Assembly: GCA_022495005.1 (NCBI GenBank)
Contig: JAGYXB010000557.1
Span: 248,001 to 312,000 of the forward strand
Source of the DNA: Rhyacophila brunnea
Taxonomy: Eukaryota; Arthropoda; Insecta; Trichoptera; Rhyacophilidae
Direction: 5' to 3'
DNA: 64,000 bases
Shown here: in pieces, positions 47,692 to 59,219 of the stretch
Layout of the letters: each line of letters begins with the position of its first letter
Position numbering within the stretch: position 1 is the stretch's first letter
Position numbers and translations under genes: made by a program
Notes under the pieces: model-generated
What the model saw: the letters and a program-made list of their open reading frames with translations, nothing else
Database searches by the model: none
What the model was told of the DNA's origin: nothing

Positions 47692-48138
47692 GACTGATAA
47701 GATAGGTTTATAACATTTTTTTGAATAAATATGTTATATAATATAAATTGACTATTGACAAAAGTGTGAATCTTCTCTAAGTAAGTCTGTTCACATTTCT
47801 ACTCATTCTTTAATTTTGACACGTAAAAATGTAAAATGATTTAGTTTACCGTAAAAATAGTTTTAAAGCTACACTTTATATACACTTAACCGAGTCTACA
47901 TGCTAACAAATCTGTGATGGCAGCCATAGAAAAACACAGTAACGGAATCTTCTTCTTCTTCAGTATTCCATTACTTTGATCAAATTTCCATCGTTTATAT
48001 AAATATAATCTCATATATTGTACTATTAATTTATAATATTGGCATGATATCCACATGGGCATGGCGGGGCCGTGGTTTGCCAAATTTTAGTTACATGGAG
48101 GTCAACGCTATATTCTGTGATGACCCGATACCGTTTAT

Positions 48139-48503
48139 TTAAGAGCGTACTTCAGTAAAACGGCAAATAATTTTCAACAGTAAGTGCGACGAAATTTCTC
48201 ACTAGTCGACAATCGGAGACCAACAGTCGAGGTGTCTTCACGTCGATTTTTTTTGTCATGGCGTCGGATGAAAATATTTTTAAATCGTGTAAAGATGACT
48301 AAAAAACTTTACGTGTATACTTAACAAAGAAAACATGTCAATGAATATACTATTATTATTAGTAATATAACAATAAACATAACATTAAATGGACGTATGT
48401 TGGATTTTTATTACAAATTTTATTTTGTTCGGCATTTGCACAATCCGCGCATCGCCTAGCCACGATATTTTTAGACCATGCCCCAACTGAAGTATATCCT
48501 TAA
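48139..48503 (+). mobile_element. TTAA-flanked non-autonomous element (long family), copy 3
   Basis: TTAA lies at 48139-48142 and 48500-48503 around a 357-bp interior matching copies 1 and 2. Its ends (gagcgtacttcag and, on the other strand, ggatatacttcag) give the best-preserved terminal inverted repeat of the family, ending in tacttcag. No coding sequence. Confidence 0.8.
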
Positions 48504-48645
48504 TGCGTGCGTACTTGGTACCTGTGATACCTGTGTTTCTGTATGGCTGTGCGACATGAAATCTTACCAGAGTACAAAGGTATCATATTTTTTAGTGTTT
48601 TGAGAATTGATGGCTCTGCTGAATTTTATCTGGTACACTATTCTT

Positions 48646-48930
48646 CGTCTTCGCCACTCAGTTGGGGCATGTGGATATCACACTGCGCCCTTAAGAATCC
48701 CTGTCGCTCGCCAGTTTTTATTTATCTTCTCAGATCATGCCAGCAACCCGTATCTCTAGCGTATATACTCTTTGGATAGTATTTACCAGCTTTCCAGGAC
48801 GCCGGAATCCAGTTGGTTTGAAGAGCAGGCAAGCTAGGTTGAATATGCAGCACGTGGCCGAGCCAGGTTCAAAGTCGCCTCTTCACTCTCTTATCTCATC
48901 GTTATTCTTAAAATCATACCACTAATTACC
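48646..48930 (-). pseudogene. Decayed copy of the 33595-34590 LINE 3' region
   Basis: The minus strand aligns with 34240-34560: aacgatgagataagaga, ggcgactttgaacctggctc, cggccacgtgctgca, ctggattccggcgtcctgga and ggcgagcgacagggattctt are shared. The copy has deletions and several frame breaks. It begins about 140 bp after the TTAA element. Confidence 0.8.
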
Positions 48931-49079
48931 CAGTAATTATGAAGACAAGACAAGACTTAGAGCCGAGCCTTAGAGGCAGCCAATAATCCGCTCTGAGATC
49001 ACTTTTAAGATGGACGTCGAAGACGTTGCGCTCGTGCTGTATTTGCGGCATAAAAGATTCTTGGAAAAGAAGAAGAAAA

Positions 49080-52000
49080 AAGGATCTGGACTCATCCTTT
49101 CGTCGCAGCTCGCTTTCTGTCTGGAGTGTTTATCACGTTGTATGATGATTTAAGAAAATACCCTGGCAAATTCTTCAACTACGTTAGAATGTCGATATCA
49201 TCATTTGATTAATTATTGACTCTGTGCAAGAATGACCTAACCAAACAAGATACTATCCTACGGGAGTCTATACGTTCCGTTTGTATCTCTATAACGAACA
49301 TAACCGTATCGAACGCCATGGCTGATAATGAATGTATACGCAAGTTATGCAAAAAATACGTCCTCTCCGCGGCGTAGCTGCTCGCGACTAATCGCCCAGT
49401 GTGGCAGCACTCAATACATAACTATATGTTTTCATACATCGCTACCGGTTGCCCGACCAGAGAGACTGCGAGACCAGACCGAGCGCAAGAACGTGATTTT
49501 ACTGATCGCCCGACCTTATTACTTGCGCGACTACTGGACGACCAGGTGTGGCATGCTCCATATTATAACTGCATGCATCGGTCTGGTCTCGGCGACTGGT
49601 CTGCCGACCAGAGTCGCCCGGTGTGCCTCGGCACTTAATGTGGCTTAGAAATGCGTTTCGGATGCCGCTAGATAGTGTAACACTCCTTACCCTTGTCGCA
49701 CAGCTCATGAATTCTCTTACTAGTCTTACGAGGCGGAAGACCTGAGACTTTGCTATGGATTGAGGGAAATGCACGACATTATGCTTAGCCTATGTTGTAG
49801 ATAACAGGGTGCAATAGTAATGAATTTGAAAATGCGCCAAAATCATAAGAAAAAAACAAATTTAATAACCCGATAGTTTACACAAATCGACTTTTTAAAG
49901 TACATATAATAAACTTTTGTTTTTCTCATATTTATTGTAAAAATGAGTATATCGGCTAATTAAAATGTGCAAATTGTTCTAATTCAAATATAAAATACGA
50001 TTAAAAGGAGAAACTAACATTACAACCAATCAGTTATGCTTGAAATGTAATTGATCACTAAGATTAAGCCGTGGACTTATCGGGTTTTATTAATTATACG
50101 CCTGATTTATTTTAATAAGACATACCTATCGAACAAATGAATTACATGCACGGCTGTAATACCTATGCATGGTCATAATTAAGGGATAAGTCTAGCAAAT
50201 TACTATTTCTCATACGTTTGAATGTGTAATTAAAATGTTAAACAGATTTTTTAATACACAAAGATTTACGTTCCTAAATTAATCATTAAAAATGACATTT
50301 ACATTGTTATTGTCATAAATATGATTTTGGATTTAGTGGTATAATTTAACATTCAAATTATGAATTCGATTATGAATTTAATACATATATTATATGTCTG
50401 TATAAAATGAAACTTTAAAAAATTAAAAACAAATATATATTAAATTTAATGTACCTATTATACATGACAGTTACATTTAAAAAAAGTTTTATAAAATGTA
50501 TATGACTGCATCCAATAAACGAATGAAATCCAAAAAGGATTGTTGAGCAAAGTAATGGTTTAGTAAAAAATCCATTTGTCTATGTCGAGATTAACCATAA
50601 GGTTTTGGTAACACATGCGTTGGTCGCTTTATCCCGGCAAACTCGGCATTTTTTTTTTGCTATTTGGTTTTTCTTGTCATAATACGCTACAAATCCTTGT
50701 GGTATGTTTATTCGAATTTTGTATTTTATTTTATTTTTCTTTGAGAATACGGTCTTTCTATTTATATACGAGTAATAAACCATTTTACATACAAAAGTTG
50801 AAAACAAAAACATACCGGCTAATATTTACTCAAACGTTCAATTTAAGCTTTAAAAGTTAAATACGATTCTTTGTCTTTTACAAGACATATGTGAATATTG
50901 CTGTCTGGATTGTAGTAATCCAGGTAGCAAAATAAGAAGTAGAAGATGGATGAATGATTAATGAGACCTGAATAATGCAAATATGTAGTCTTGCTCTATT
51001 TCATGAGGTCAAAATATTTTTGTAGTAGAGGAATGATAGATTCTTCTGGCATCGCGGCCATAACGAAATTAATTTGGAACGGTGGTAATGTAATTTAAAA
51101 GTAACAACACCTGAATGAGTCGCTTGCACTACCATAAGAATCTGATACCAGTTTACCAAGAAGAAGTTTTATTGATCGTAAATCTATAATACTAATACAA
51201 TTTTAAATGTATTAATGAATAATAAGTTTTTGTTCAATTATACATTTATTCTTATATCGTATGAACCGAATACAACAAACATTTATCGACAATTTTGTAA
51301 CAAAAAGACGAATGATACAATACGTTATTCTGATACTCACCTAATTCGTTAACAGCTTATTATCAAAACAACGAATGATAGATTACGCTATTATGACACT
51401 TAATCTTTTGGTTATATTGGAGATACGCATCACATAAAAACGTATTTAGCAAAAAGACGGAAATACGTCCTTTTGACACATAAAAGAGCGAGTTTTTATG
51501 AGTGTGTAAAAAAATCAGAAGATACCATTTTTGGTTCATTCGTTATTACGATACTTAGCTTTAGAATTGGAGTATCGCGTTGTCTGTACTCTTTTTATTC
51601 AAAAACAACTTGACAAATATTGATGACACCTGAAGAAAATAACACACTTGCAACAACAACAGCGTGCGGCTAGCAATCGAACGATCATTAACAAGAATTT
51701 TTCTATTTCTACATTGCGTATACCTAAATATTTTCTTTCCGTATTTCAGGCAGACGAAGTTGCGGGTGATCGCTATTATAATTATTTAAAATAATAGTTA
51801 TTAGTGAAAAATTATAATACATTATTTGATTCACTATTTTGATATCAGTTATCACGGTATATTGTATATCATAAGTATATGTAACAATCCAGAATTATGA
51901 GTAAAAAAGCTTCCGCCTAGCAACTACTCTATGATAGTAATTCTAGACATTTTTTTGTAGCGGTCGTTAGTAGTGCTATATGAGTGTTAATGGTGATAAT

Positions 52001-52100
52001 AAAATTTAAAAAAAATCCACATTCATATATATAATAATCTGATTACAAATACAATAATTGGTCTATGATTAATGCTACTTATATTGTTGTTTAATAATAC
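49080..52100. other. Unassigned; GC-rich repeat-like patch and short direct repeats
   Basis: At 49340-49660 a GC-rich patch has directly repeated tcgcccrgtgtg (49391 and 49614) and inverted gaccaga/tctggtc blocks. It looks like a compact MITE whose ends I could not place. At 51309-51345 and 51385-51402 the sequences gaatgatacaatacgttatt and gaatgatagattacgctatt repeat. The rest is AT-rich with no supportable gene. Confidence 0.35.
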
Positions 52101-52801
52101 CTACTTGTACTAGTGGCGAGGGGTGGATGTAGGCTGTTAAGATTTGACATAAATAGTGCATACTAAACTTTGTCGTCATACTTATTTGTTTTCATTGAAC
52201 TAAGAATATAATTTGCAGCAATGTGCTGGTTAGTTTTTAAAATCCAATTAAACCCTGCCTAAACTAAACCATAATGGTTTAGGTATGCTATGGCGAATCT
52301 GAAAAAAATAGTGCTCACTTTTTCAGTCATACTTATTTGTTTTCGAATTTGAATTAAGAATTACAGATGGTGATGGATTATTTTTTTAAATTCTGTAAGC
52401 CTGTATTCTTCTATCTACGAGTAGGTATACAATATCTAAAATTATTTATGGTTATATATATATTTTATGAATAAACGATTTTTTTAAATATTATCTACTT
52501 GGGCTTGGATTAGGCAGGGTTTTATTGAATTTTAAAAACTAACACACACTATCTATACATTGTAACCTTAGTTTAGTGGTGGCCAAACCGTGGCGCATTG
52601 GATGATTACAAGTGGCGCATTGCATCTTTGCGCCTACTTATTCTTTTGAAATAGGCGGCATAATTGCATCAGATAATTTAAAATTAAATTATCTGATGCA
52701 ATCTTAGTTATAAAATGAGGATTTGTGTCAATTTCTACACTTGAAAGAGCAGAATGAATGTGCTGTGGATAATAGTTATTTGACCAAATATATAAAAAAA
52801 A

Positions 52802-53048
52802 TTGCAGGGGTCATTTGAAAGTCGTTTTCATGATTTTGCTAGAGAAGAAAACTGCATACTCGCATTTAAAAACCCATTTTCACTTAGTGAAAAAAATATA
52901 ATGCAGATGCCTAGTAACATACAAATGGAACTGATGGATTTAAACACAAATTCATTATTGAAAATGGAATTTGATGAGCTTTTTCCAGATCAAAATGCTT
53001 CTGTCATAATTAATTTCTGGCGTTCATTACCATGTGAAATTTTCCCAG
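52802..53048 (+). pseudogene. hAT transposase C-terminal fragment (GTF2IRD2/EPM2AIP1-like type)
   Basis: The frame encodes SRFHDFAREENCILAFKNPF, MPSNIQMELMDLNTNSLLKM and NFWRSLPCEIFPEL. The order RFxDF...F.NPF...P.xxQMELxDLqxxxxLKxxF...FWxxLPxxxFPxL is the region before the hAT dimerisation domain in transposases of the type related to GTF2IRD2 and EPM2AIP1. The frame is cut exactly where the nested element begins (53048), and the residues after that come from the insertion. The DDE catalytic core and BED finger are absent. Confidence 0.75.
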
Positions 53049-53416
53049 AGCTAAGCTACGTGTGGGTAGGCAGATTGAGCATCGCTTGGGGGCGGCAGTT
53101 ACTCAAAGGGCGACAAATCGAGGAGAATCATTTGATAAATATAGAAATAGCTACCTAAACTAAGAAATAAGGAAAATATCTTACTATTAAAAATTCAGCT
53201 CACTGGTTGGAAACAAAACGTATTTAATTAACATAAAAGGTTTAACAGGACTGTATTTTGTTGTCCAGTTCGCGATGCCTAGTTTAATTCCGTTGCCCTT
53301 TGACATCCATGGTGACGAGAAACGACACCGTGCACAGACGACACAAAATACTGTATAAAAAATGGGGCGACATTTTGCCGCTGCCCAGGGGCGGCATTTT
53401 GTCTAGGGACGTCACT
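53048..53416. mobile_element. Non-autonomous hAT-type element nested in the hAT relic
   Basis: It is an inverted-orientation sister of 32919-33354. Its right end, on the minus strand from 53416, is CAGTGACGTCCCTAGAC. It shares gattgagcatcgcttggggg, aatcgaggagaatcatttg and gcggcattttgtctaggga. The left end is decayed (gagctaagctac) and no matching 8-bp duplication survives. It disrupted the transposase frame. Confidence 0.75.
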
Positions 53417-53419
53417 GTT

Positions 53420-53595
53420 CATCACATCCAATAACTGTTATCTTCACCAAACGAGTCTCTCCGGCAGCTGTAGCACCATCAGCCGGGTCCACGACAGCGA
53501 TCACCCTCTCGTCCAAGAGATAATTTCTGACTGTTGTAGATTGGTGCTCCAATGAACGTGTGTTTTTTGAAATGGCATTATTAATTTAATTGCAT
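53420..53595 (-). pseudogene. Unrecognised 57-codon open frame inside the hAT relic
   Basis: The minus strand is open for about 57 codons, ending at TGA within the end of the nested element. It has a protein-like composition (residues include TTVRNYLLDERVIAVVDPAD and GETRLVKITVIGCDEQ) and is GC-richer than its surroundings. It is antisense to the transposase and has no domain I recognise. It could be a captured piece of another gene or element, or chance. Confidence 0.3.
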
Positions 53596-53821
53596 GATTA
53601 AGTTATTCTTTTTCCTCCCCTAAGCGAAGCAGATCCTACCCCTATCTCTATTTTCTAACCCCAACCGTGAACGTTAGAAGGTAGAAAATGTGCTTGAGTT
53701 ATATGGCGCATCTGAACTCGTCTGCGAAAGAAATTGGCGCATGGTATGCAACAGGTTGGCCACCCCTGCCTAAGTCCAATGAAAATAAATATTCTTGGCT
53801 GAAAAAGTTTAATGTGCACTA

Positions 53822-53946
53822 TTAACTCATTCACTTCGGACCTGTTAATTACAATTTAATTACCATATTTAATTAACATGCTAATAGTATCTAATGGCCA
53901 ATTAATGGCAACGCAATAGTTGCGTTGGACGCACGGAATAAGTTAG
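53822..53946. mobile_element. Short TTAA-flanked hairpin element, copy 1
   Basis: TTAA (53822-53825) and a decayed TTAG (53943-53946) bracket 117 bp. The inside shares ctgttaattacaatttaatt and tatctaatggcca with copies at 59098 and 62613. The ends ctcattcact and (complement) cttattccgt are inverted. A perfect hairpin caacgcaa-tag-ttgcgttg lies near 53910-53928. Far too small to code; probably moved by a piggyBac-type transposase. Confidence 0.7.
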
Positions 53947-53949
53947 TGT

Positions 53950-55758
53950 TGGATCTTAAAATAGCCTACCTGCACCCTTTGCCACTGACCTACAGAGAAT
54001 ATATAATATACATCCATGATAGTCTGATTGGTTCCCTTTCCAAAGTAAATAACAAGTGTGGGTTTTTGAAAGAAAAATAAATCTTAAGTAAGTAGCTACA
54101 CGAACGGTAAATAATATAGGATGAATATTTATCACTCTAGTTATAAGTAAAATAGTTTACACCATGTAAACTGAAGGAACAGCTATCGAGACATACACAT
54201 CTATAGCTACGGTCATGCACCAGTGTATTGAATTAAGATTGTCTGATCAGTTTGCGTCACCACGCCTTATATACCACTGTATAATGTGAAAACAAAACCT
54301 CATTTTGTAGAATGTTGAAAACAGTTATGTTGAATTTACAAAACATCCAGAACATTCTTACCCCACAATTCATCGCCTATATTTTTTTTATAGTACATCA
54401 CTAATATGGATGCATTTATAAAAAGATCAATATAATATTCCCCAAAAAAAATCATAGGCGAATAATGTTCCTAGACCTAATTTACAAATTTACAATCGCA
54501 AAAGTATATAATATTGAAGTTGATTTACTCAACTCGGCCACCAGTTCACTTGTGTTTGTTCTATCCCCAGTAGTTCACTTAATAGTATTATAATGTATGA
54601 ATAAAATTATTCTGACTATTATTCACATGCATATGTATGTATATCATAAGATACGTTTGCAGCCTCAAACTAAAACAGCCAATTTAGTTCGAACTGAAAA
54701 TGTAAATTAATGTGTCACGTTCGGTGATAATACAATTTTCGTAGACACAGAAATTGAACACATATACTAATTTGTCGCCTGTTCGAATTACCTATATGTA
54801 CTAACATTTAATTTATGTGTCATCCCATCAGTTTGGTATTCTAATTTCATTAATGGAGGACAGATTTCCTATTAGATTATTAACATTTCAAGCATGACAA
54901 TTAAATGACAACCTAAAAATATTTAAAAAAATATATATATTCTGAAGATTTGAAGACTTTCTTATTGATATTATGTATTTCAACTTTGTCACGTTCCTGC
55001 ATCGAAACATGAAGGAAACCAGGTCGTGCCATTTTCCTTTTGTAACGATATAAATATATTTTATGGTATCGCTGTAGATTGCGAGAGAAACGTTGGCGAA
55101 GACGTAATCCACGCGGCCATGCCAAATATGCAGCTATGCAACAGCGGGTGTAGAGTGGAGCACTTGTGAAGCCCGTCAGGTGTTCGAAATTATCAACTCA
55201 GATGTTCGTTCTGTGGTCGTACCAGTGTATCCCTAAAATTCGGCAGAAGCCTAATTTTTGGAATGAAATGGCTCATATCCTAGACCAAATACGCAACTAA
55301 AAAAGAACATGTAACTTGAGCGGGTTAAGCATCGGTGTTAGGATCGGACATCGTCAAAAAAAATTCGTACCCACGGTTTCAGAAATGGACGCTTTCATAT
55401 CGCGAATGAAAAAGGATACAGATTATATTAATTAAAATAAAAAAAATAAAAGACATGCTCAACTGACGTTAAGTTAACAATGTCCCTTTGAAGCGGACAA
55501 AACTGGTCCTGCTTATTATCAAAGTAAGTGGAATAAGTACTACATATTATATTGTATTTTATTTTAATTAATACATTGTATGTCTACCAAAGAATATGAT
55601 TTGAGAATTCTACCAAGTTTTTCTCAGAAGGTCTTTTTGTTTTTCTACAAGATTTTAATAGTAATATAATGTAATATAAACTTTTATAATATTAGGTATG
55701 CATAAAAATCTTTGACTTGAGTGCTTAATTAGTAGAATGTATTTACTGCATTGAATAC
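53950..55758. other. No gene recognised
   Basis: AT-rich DNA with no delimited element. A mildly GC-richer piece at 55080-55250 (cgttggcgaagacgtaatcc, gttcgttctgtggtcgtacc) has no domain or RNA fold that I can name. Confidence 0.4.
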
Positions 55759-56143
55759 TTCTACGCAATGACATTAATATGGACGATGCATCTGGAAATA
55801 AAAATGACATTCACTTTTTTGTCGGGTCTGCCGAGTGGCATAATCTGTTCTAACGCCATTACAAATAAGGTGATATTGCTATAAATTCCCGATGCTTTTT
55901 GTCGGATCTGCCGAATGGTTCGGTTCGAATGGGTTCGCTCAAATAAACATTGACACTAGAAACACTCTTCTAACGCCATTACAATAAAAGTCATATTGCT
56001 ATAAATTCCCGATGCGTGATATCGCATAATGGTAATTGCCTGACGTCTACCTATATATGTGCGAATGTCGCTATGCGCGAATTTACTTACTAACTACTGT
56101 ATTGAGTGCGTTAATAATCCATTAATAATGTCATTGCTTCTAC
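55759..56143. mobile_element. Terminal-inverted-repeat element with 6-bp target duplication and internal repeat
   Basis: The 6-mer ttctac flanks both sides (55759-55764 and 56138-56143). The ends gcaatgacatta (55765) and its complement (to 56137) are inverted. Inside, a unit is duplicated: tttttgtcgg-tctgccga-tgg and ctaacgccattacaa ... ttgctataaattcccgatgc occur at about 55815-55896 and 55897-56014. No protein. The superfamily is unknown. Confidence 0.7.
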
Positions 56144-56149
56144 GTTTTT

Positions 56150-58230
56150 CAAGAATATACATGTATACATATCTGATTCACAACATTTTTTGTTCTTCCT
56201 GTTACTAGATTTTTATTTTCAACTCATTTGAAAAATATGAAGTTGATAATTCAATTTGTTTTTTACTTGTAAAATAACGCAGACAAATCTTCATAATTTA
56301 TACAAATATTAAAATAATACATTTAATAAAAGTCTTCTTCTACAAATTCTTCTTAAAACTTTGAGTTAACTTAAAATTCTGCTCGAGCACTGTTTGCGAA
56401 TGTGAATTGCTATTTAAACGAAAGATGTATCTTTGTCAGCAGCGGTGTTTAATCTTGATAAATGACTTTGAAGTTCTGATTTTAGGAAAGTGCCATTTCT
56501 TGTTTTGTTCGGCGCTTTATAGTGACAGTAACGAATGTTACAACTTGTTATTATATTATCACATTATTTCATGTTACTTATGTATGTTCATACCATTAAG
56601 AGGAAACTTGAGTAAAACGCAAAAAAAAATAATTTCGAGACACCATTTTTCATAACAAAGAACTTAATATGACTATAAAAGAATATTATGATTGTTTCTA
56701 AAGATAAATAAGTAATGTTTGTGAATATAAAGTAAATATTTTATTATATTTGTTTATTTATACATATACAATCTTCAGAGATTTTTGTTATAAATTAAAT
56801 TATAAAAAAAAATCGTCAAAATATTGAATAAATAAAAAAGAGAATCATCTCTTTTTTACCTACTACACCGTACAAAAACTTATCTAGTGATATAGAAGTA
56901 GGAATATTTTCACCTCATAATTTTCACTCAACAGATATTCAACTAGAAAATTTCATTGCGGCATATTTTGAAAAAAAAATATGTTCGATAAAAATATACA
57001 GTCTTTCTATTATAAATGTATAATATTTTCTCACAAAAAATCAAGAGATATTTCGCTTATTCCCCGTGTAAATTCGATATACACATACTACTAGTAGGCG
57101 GTGAAATTGCGTGAATACTTACTAATAAATTGTACGAACCTAGAAGGGCCCGTTCCTGCTACTGTTAATAATAACGAATTAATCAATCTAAAACTTTTAC
57201 AAATCAATTCCTTATCACCATATATAAGATATGTTGTAAATTCGATTCAGTTCAATTTCAAAAATTGTGACTTTTTTAATGAAATATCTCCAGTACCACG
57301 ATAGATGATAGCTAATGACGGATTCCCTGTATTCACGCTTTACAATTGTATGGTCTCAGGCTCAATTTCGCACACTGCCAATTTTATATTTAGATATTTG
57401 TAATGAAAGCAATATATTAAAATCGCTTGGATTTACGATACTGGAAGAAATCTGCTATTGCTATTAGTAAAAACTGTAGTTTTGTTTTTCAATTTATAAT
57501 AATTTTCTATATAATATATTGTGCGTCGTAAATTTTGGTCTCCTAGTGACAGTGGCTAATTTTATTGGTATCAGAAGATAATTGCTAATGATTTCTTTAA
57601 ATTATTGAAGTATTCCCGCTTACTTTGCGGATCTCACTGGTGGGTCAATAGTCTAACATTTTCTCTCCGAGACTTGACTTAAATGAAGTTGACATGGACC
57701 TACCTACCTAATTTTCAATGTATCGTTCAGAAGTTGCAGTATATTGTCATTTTATTAATAGAGTAAATATTGTCACTACACATTTGTACATTAATTTTCA
57801 CCAAGCACATTTTTTCGCTTAAACTTGCAGTGAATTATATGATGGAGAATGGGCAACCATTTTATTAATCGGAGAATTGAATAAATTATTTGATACTCTA
57901 CCAAGTCCTCTTAACATACACTGTTGAAGATACAGGATTGTTTAGGTCTGATTTGGACAAAGTGCCAATGATTTTATGTAATTATTTAAATGTCGCAAAG
58001 TTGCGACACTTTAAAGGGTTTTAAAAGTTAACTTTGAAACGAAGCAATCACAGTCCTTAATTGCCTAGTAATTTACAATTAAATATGACAAATGACCCAT
58101 AAAAAGCGACGAACATATTATTTATGTGCGAAAGGAAAAAACCGATAAATTTAAAATCACTACTTTTTAGTAGACCCAAAAAAAGATTGATTTTTTGACC
58201 ACTTTGCATCGGGTTTCTGATATAAATATC
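56150..58230. other. AT-rich DNA with one short palindrome, no gene recognised
   Basis: At 57991-58008 tgtcgcaa-ag-ttgcgaca forms a perfect hairpin with tttaaa on either side. Two open frames (56407-56655, 57101-57304) have no recognisable domain or splice context. Confidence 0.4.
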
Positions 58231-58235
58231 TGACT

Positions 58236-58795
58236 CCTGACCATCACACTAGTCAATGTGTGACTGGACATGGTGGTTTCGATGGCAAGCTCTTTGAGCT
58301 TGGACTTGCAAGCCGTCCGACATGTCCATGTGGAGGGGGACTACAGGATGCCAACCACATCCTTTGGGAATGTCTGAGAATGTACTCTGAATGGGAGGAA
58401 TTGCTCAAGTCGGTCCAACCAGCTGTTGGGTCCATCGGCCCGTCCGACTTGGTTGCTACTAAGGCCAAGTATCTTGCTGCGGCGTCTTACTGCGGACGTA
58501 AAGATCTCTTCACATATTATTTTGCTGTTTATATGTTTGTTGTATACACAACGTAACTTCATTTTCTTTTCGTAATTTCCATGTGCTTTTCTCTTCCTGG
58601 CACCTTGCATTAAAATAAACTTACTAAACTTAGTCAGAATTCACTTTGAGCGTACCAAAGTCTTGGGCATCTTCTCCCAGGACACTCCCAGTCCAATTGT
58701 TTCAGATGCTTCACATCACCAATTGTAGGGTCCCGCAATACGCTCGATTAAGACCGAGTGTGGTGCGGGGCGGGTTTCGGTGAAGGGCGCTTAAC
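58236..58795 (+). pseudogene. R1/Jockey-like LINE 3' end
   Basis: The frame through 58556 encodes the C-terminal zinc-knuckle region: VTGHGGFDGKLFELGLASRP, then CPCGGGLQDANHILWEC, a C-x-C-x7-H-x4-C pattern diagnostic of R1/Jockey-type reverse-transcriptase proteins. The stop is at 58554-58556. The 3' untranslated region, ending cgctcgattaagaccgagtg and gtggtgcggggcggg, is shared with the nested fragment at 4690-4996. 5' truncated; no catalytic domain. Confidence 0.85.
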
Positions 58796-59093
58796 TTCAA
58801 TGTGTTGAATTCAGAATGTAATTAAAATGCGTTGATTCGATTTACCCTTTTTAAAATGTATGGATACGAAGCTATCAGTATCTATGTTCGTAATCTCCAT
58901 TTTTACTTTTTTGATATTTTTGTTGATTATGATTCTGTAAGTACTTTTCCATCGCATGTATGTATGTATGTATATCTATAAATATCAAATCCGTTCGTTA
59001 GTGAAATATAATTTAACCGAAGCTTAATTGCAAAGTCGTTTATATTCACTAGTTGCAATTTTTGTATTTCACGACAACATTATTTTATTCATA

Positions 59094-59217
59094 TTAACAC
59101 AATCACTGCTGACCTTTTAATTATTACATTTATATAACACGTTAATTATATCTGATGGCCAAGTACTCCAAACGCGCCAGTCGCGGTGTTAGCACTAAAT
59201 GAGTTAATGACATTTTA
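59094..59217. mobile_element. Short TTAA-flanked hairpin element, copy 2
   Basis: TTAA lies at 59094-59097 and 59214-59217 around 116 bp. It shares ctgacc-ttttaattattac and atctgatggccaa with the other copies. Ends cacaatcactgctg and (complement) ctcatttagtgcta are inverted. The hairpin region is acgcg-ccagt-cgcggt, different in sequence from copies 1 and 3 but still paired. Confidence 0.7.
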
Positions 59218-59219
59218 TT

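Larger units (their letters stand above)
52566..53776 (+). mobile_element. hAT transposon relic with decayed 8-bp duplication
   Basis: The left end TAGTGGTGGCCAAACCGTGG (52574) and right end (complement CAGGGGTGGCCAACCTGTTG, from 53768) are inverted repeats of the hAT CAGGGGTGGCC type. Flanking 8-mers ccttagtt (52566-52573) and cctaagtc (53769-53776) agree at 6 of 8. The interior holds a transposase fragment (52802-53048), an 18-bp-arm palindrome (52663-52702) and a nested hAT-type element (53048-53416). At 1.2 kb it is a shortened, dead copy. Confidence 0.75.
52111..53840. mobile_element. Outer inverted-repeat unit interrupted by the hAT relic
   Basis: About 52150-52205 (aaatagtgca, taaacttt, tatttgttttcattgaacta) recurs in inverted orientation at 53770-53822, directly on the two sides of the hAT relic at 52574-53768. 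A related left end lies at 63421 (cagtggcgaagggtg). This suggests an older terminal-repeat element, start near 52111 (tagtggcgaggggtgg), which the hAT relic entered. The right terminus is not well defined. Confidence 0.45.

Noticed and set aside
49328..49774. Three overlapping frames in a GC-rich patch
   Set aside because: Frames on both strands with no domain; the patch has repeated and inverted blocks and is better read as a non-coding repeat.
58236..58556. Zinc-knuckle host protein
   Set aside because: The C-x-C-x7-H-x4-C region and shared 3' tail with 4690-4996 identify it as a LINE end.
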